64,000 bases of DNA from contig MHBK01000065.1 of NCBI GenBank assembly GCA_001804865.1, positions 1 to 64,000 on the forward strand, read 5' to 3'. This stretch comes from Lentisphaerae bacterium GWF2_57_35 (GTDB taxonomy: Bacteria; Verrucomicrobiota; Kiritimatiellia; CAIQIC01; GWF2-57-35). Made by a program: the position numbers and the translations under genes. Positions within the stretch are counted from its first letter, which is position 1. Every line of letters starts with the position of its first letter. Below are positions 61,507 through 64,000 of this stretch, one piece after another. The notes beneath the pieces are model-generated. The model made no database searches and was not told the DNA's origin. It saw only the letters and a program-made list of their open reading frames with translations.

Positions 61507-62621
61507 GCATGAAACCCATACCTCGTCTCGCAGGATTACTCGCGGCATGCAGCGCGCTGGCGCTGGCGGCTTCGCAGGGCTGTTCCAAGAAAGATCAAGG
61601 GCCGCCGCAACGGCCGCCCATGTCGGTCAAAACCGTGCCGTCCGTCCAGATGGATGTGCCGATCGTCATCGACACGTTCGGTCATACCAAGGACCGGATG
61701 AGCATTAATGTCGTGCCCCAGGTTTCCGGGAAGCTGATCCAGACCTTTATCGCGGACGGCGCCGTGGTCACCAACGGGCAGCCTTTGTTTCTGATCGATC
61801 CCAGCGACTACGCCGCGCGGGTCCGGCAGGCCGAGGCCGCCGTGGCGGCGGACCAGGCCAATTTGGAGTTGAGCCGGCTCACGCTCGAACGGAATCGGCC
61901 GCTGCTCGAAAAGGGGATGATTTCCACCGAAAATTTCGACACGCTCAAAACCCGGGTGGAAGCCGCCGCCGCACAGTTGCAAGCCGACCAAGCCGCCCTG
62001 GAAAAGGCGAATCTCGATTTGTCGCGGTGCACGATCGTCGCCACGATATCGGGCATTTGTTCGAAGCGTTATCTGGACGACGGCAACCTGGTCGCCGCTG
62101 GCCAGACGTTGCTGACCAATATCCGCAATTACGATCCCATGTACGTCGATTTTTCGATGTCCGAACAGTATTTGCCGCTGATCCGGCAGGCCCTGGCTGA
62201 AGGCGCCGTACGCATCGACATTACGCCGCGCGGGGACACGAACTCTTATACCGGCACGCTGGATTTCGTGGACAACGCGGTTGACTTGCAAACAGGATCG
62301 ATCCTGCTGCGCGGGCTCGTGCCGAATCCGGACTTGAAGCTGTGGGCCCAGCAATTTGCCGACGTCCGGGTGCAGGCGGGTCTGGTTCGCGACGCCGTCA
62401 TGACGCCGGAAAGCGCGGTGCAACTCGGCAAGCAGGGGGCCTACCTCTTTGTGATTGCCGACGACAACAAGGCGGAGTTGCGGCCGGTCAAGACCGGCGT
62501 TCGCTATAACAACCTGATTCAGGCCGAAGGCCTCCGCCCCGGCGAGCGGGTGGCGGTGCTGGGGCAACTGATGCTGTACCCGGGCGCCGTGGTGGCCGAC
62601 GTGTCGCAAAGCAAACCTTGA
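61503..62621 (+). CDS. RND efflux periplasmic adaptor (MFP/HlyD family)
   Basis: A 372-residue membrane-fusion protein. It has a lipoprotein-like N-terminus (residues 1-27, ending SQGC). The lipoyl half-motifs are VVPQVSGKLIQTFIADGAVVTNGQPLFLIDPSDY and a later TIVATISGICSKRYLDDGNLV. A helical hairpin rich in Ala, Glu and Gln lies between them, and beta-barrel and membrane-proximal domains follow. It links the inner membrane pump to the outer membrane channel. It overlaps the channel gene by 4 nt; the pump gene starts 21 nt after its stop. Confidence 0.95.
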   Translation: MSMKPIPRLAGLLAACSALALAASQGCSKKDQGPPQRPPMSVKTVPSVQMDVPIVIDTFGHTKDRMSINVVPQVSGKLIQTFIADGAVVTNGQPLFLIDPSDYAARVRQAEAAVAADQANLELSRLTLERNRPLLEKGMISTENFDTLKTRVEAAAAQLQADQAALEKANLDLSRCTIVATISGICSKRYLDDGNLVAAGQTLLTNIRNYDPMYVDFSMSEQYLPLIRQALAEGAVRIDITPRGDTNSYTGTLDFVDNAVDLQTGSILLRGLVPNPDLKLWAQQFADVRVQAGLVRDAVMTPESAVQLGKQGAYLFVIADDNKAELRPVKTGVRYNNLIQAEGLRPGERVAVLGQLMLYPGAVVADVSQSKP

Positions 62622-62642
62622 ATTTAACGATTGGAGCGGCTT

Positions 62643-64000
62643 GTGAGTTTCTCTGAAGTCTTCGTCCGACGGCCCATTGCCACGACGTTGTATACGATCG
62701 TGCTCGTGGTGTTTGGGGTTTGGGCCTATTGGGAATTGCCCGTCAACAGCCTGCCTACCGTGGATTATCCCGTGATTCAAGTGAGCGTGGCTTATCCCGG
62801 CGCCAGCCCGGCCACCATGGCCAGCGCCGTGGCCATTCCACTGGAAAACGAGTTCACGCAGATTAACGGCCTGCAATCCATGCTTTCGGACAACAAGGAC
62901 AGCGTCACGACGATCAATCTGACGTTCAGCCTGGATCGCAACGTCGATCTGGTCGCGCCCGATGTGCAGGCGGCCATCGTGCGCGCCGAGCGCAATCTGC
63001 CGAAGGACCTTCCGAATCCGCCGACGTATCAGAAGTTCAATCCGTCGGATTCGCCCATCTATTACATCATGATGTATTCCGACACGCTCACCCAGGGCGA
63101 TCTTTACGACTACGCCAACCAGTTAGTCGCCCGGAAACTGAGCATGCTGGAAGGCGTTTCGAAGGTGCAGGTGTACGGTTCTAAGCGCGCGGTTCGCATT
63201 CAATTCAATCCGGAGCTGCTCTCGGCGTATCAAATCGGGGTGGACGAATTGGCCCGGGTGCTTCAGGCCGGCACGGTGAACGTGCCCGGCGGCAGCCTGA
63301 ACGGCGCGATGCGCACCTTTACCATCGAGCCGCAAGGCCAATTGCGCACGGCCCGCGAGTATGCCGAGCTGGTCGTCGCTTACCGGAACGGCGCCCCCGT
63401 GCGGATGAAGGATGTCGCGAAGTGCGTGGACAGCGTTGCGAACGATCTGGTGAACATCCGGTATAACGAGCCCGGCAATATTTCTCACGACAAGTGCATC
63501 GTCATGCCGGTTTCGCGCGTGAGCGGCGCGAACACCGTGGCCGTCGCGAACGAAATCTCGGAGACCCTGGACGCGGTCAGGGACGAGCTGCCCAGCTCCG
63601 TTCATCTCGAAACCATGTTCAACGGCGCCGACCCGATTCGCGAATCCATTCACGATGTGCAATTCACCGTCGTTCTGGCGCTGATCATGGTTATTCTCGT
63701 GATTTTCCTGTTTCTCGGCCGGGTGCGTGAAACGATCGTTCCCGGCATCGTGCTGCCGGTGGCGTTGCTGGGTACCTTCATCGCCATGCTGGTCTCGGGC
63801 TTCAACATCGACACCTTGTCGCTGATGGGCATCGTGCTGGCGGTCGGATTCCTGGTCGATGACGGCATCGTGGTGTTGGAAAACACGGTGCGCCATTTGG
63901 ACGACGGCATGAAGCCCATCCCGGCGGCGGTGCGCAGCATGAAGGAAATTACCTTCACCGTCATATCCACCAGCGTGGCCTTGATCATTGTGTTCGCCCC
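62643..64000 (+). CDS. RND efflux pump inner membrane subunit (3' end beyond the window)
   Basis: The open frame starts at GTG 62643 (TTGGAGCG upstream) and is still open at the last base; about 452 residues are visible. The start VSFSEVFVRRPIATTLYTIVLVVFG is the standard first membrane helix of HAE-1 RND pumps. It continues with PTVDYPVIQVSVAYPGASP, a periplasmic porter domain, and transmembrane helices 2-4 with LGTFIAMLVSGFNIDTLSLMGIVLAVGFLVDDGIVVLEN. The 'VDD' of helix 4 is the proton-relay Asp pair. It is a proton-driven drug or lipid exporter; the MdtB/MdtC-like subtype is a guess. Confidence 0.96.
   Translation, partial: MSFSEVFVRRPIATTLYTIVLVVFGVWAYWELPVNSLPTVDYPVIQVSVAYPGASPATMASAVAIPLENEFTQINGLQSMLSDNKDSVTTINLTFSLDRNVDLVAPDVQAAIVRAERNLPKDLPNPPTYQKFNPSDSPIYYIMMYSDTLTQGDLYDYANQLVARKLSMLEGVSKVQVYGSKRAVRIQFNPELLSAYQIGVDELARVLQAGTVNVPGGSLNGAMRTFTIEPQGQLRTAREYAELVVAYRNGAPVRMKDVAKCVDSVANDLVNIRYNEPGNISHDKCIVMPVSRVSGANTVAVANEISETLDAVRDELPSSVHLETMFNGADPIRESIHDVQFTVVLALIMVILVIFLFLGRVRETIVPGIVLPVALLGTFIAMLVSGFNIDTLSLMGIVLAVGFLVDDGIVVLENTVRHLDDGMKPIPAAVRSMKEITFTVISTSVALIIVFA

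Overview
The window reads as chromosomal DNA of a diderm, LPS-bearing bacterium of the PVC group, most likely Kiritimatiellota or Verrucomicrobiota. This is an inference. It rests on the KDO/Lpt genes (kdsA, kdsC, lptA-C, waaA), on large secreted proteins with calcium-type 'DGDG' repeats followed by a C-terminal W..Y.V..(F/Y)YRV-like module, on a two-GH13 secreted amylase, and on an HPr kinase/HPr/EI set with no sugar permease genes. No rRNA, CRISPR array or transposase gene was found. There is one tRNA, tRNA-Pro(TGG).

Layout. 1-2.5 kb: 3' end of a modular secreted protein. 2.7-10.4 kb: a tight + strand run kdsA-kdsC-lptC-lptA-lptB-hpf-hprK-ptsH-ptsI, then metK, closed by a strong terminator. 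10.4-20.3 kb: mixed-strand genes, including a lipoprotein glycoside hydrolase, MATE exporter, CorA, ROK kinase with a response regulator, a frameshifted surface-protein gene, SppA, a glycosyltransferase-like protein and a VapC/Phd-type toxin-antitoxin pair. 20.6-27.2 kb: a 2201-residue amylase with two catalytic domains, behind a promoter that carries a LacI-type operator. 27.4-34.1 kb: TPR and coiled-coil proteins, a Ser/Thr kinase-LRR-lectin fusion, the tRNA, and a repeat-rich stretch with a broken XRE regulator. 34.2-48.1 kb: an accessory, stress-type island. It holds a FAD/Rieske oxidoreductase, YihY, a repeat-rich membrane protein, a Gly/Ser-rich secreted protein, an eight-gene surface-glycan cluster and a DUF892 ferritin-like protein. 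48.2-59.1 kb: housekeeping genes (acyl-CoA ligase, aroB, dprA, topA, xerC-like, waaA, RMD1-like). 59.2-64 kb: an Slp-like lipoprotein and an RND efflux operon that runs off the window.

Most striking points. (1) Four of the eight genes in the glycan cluster at 39.9-47.4 kb have lost internal or terminal blocks compared with what I know of their families, three of them in frame. (2) TopA carries three tandem repeats of about 70 residues in place of zinc ribbons. (3) A soluble-looking Hanks kinase is fused to LRRs and a C-type-lectin-like domain. (4) A shared C-terminal module occurs on three secreted proteins. (5) The amylase and antitoxin genes have well-formed promoter/operator architecture. 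(6) The intergenic DNA holds a family of palindromic elements.

All assignments come from reading the sequence and from memory of protein families. No database search was run.
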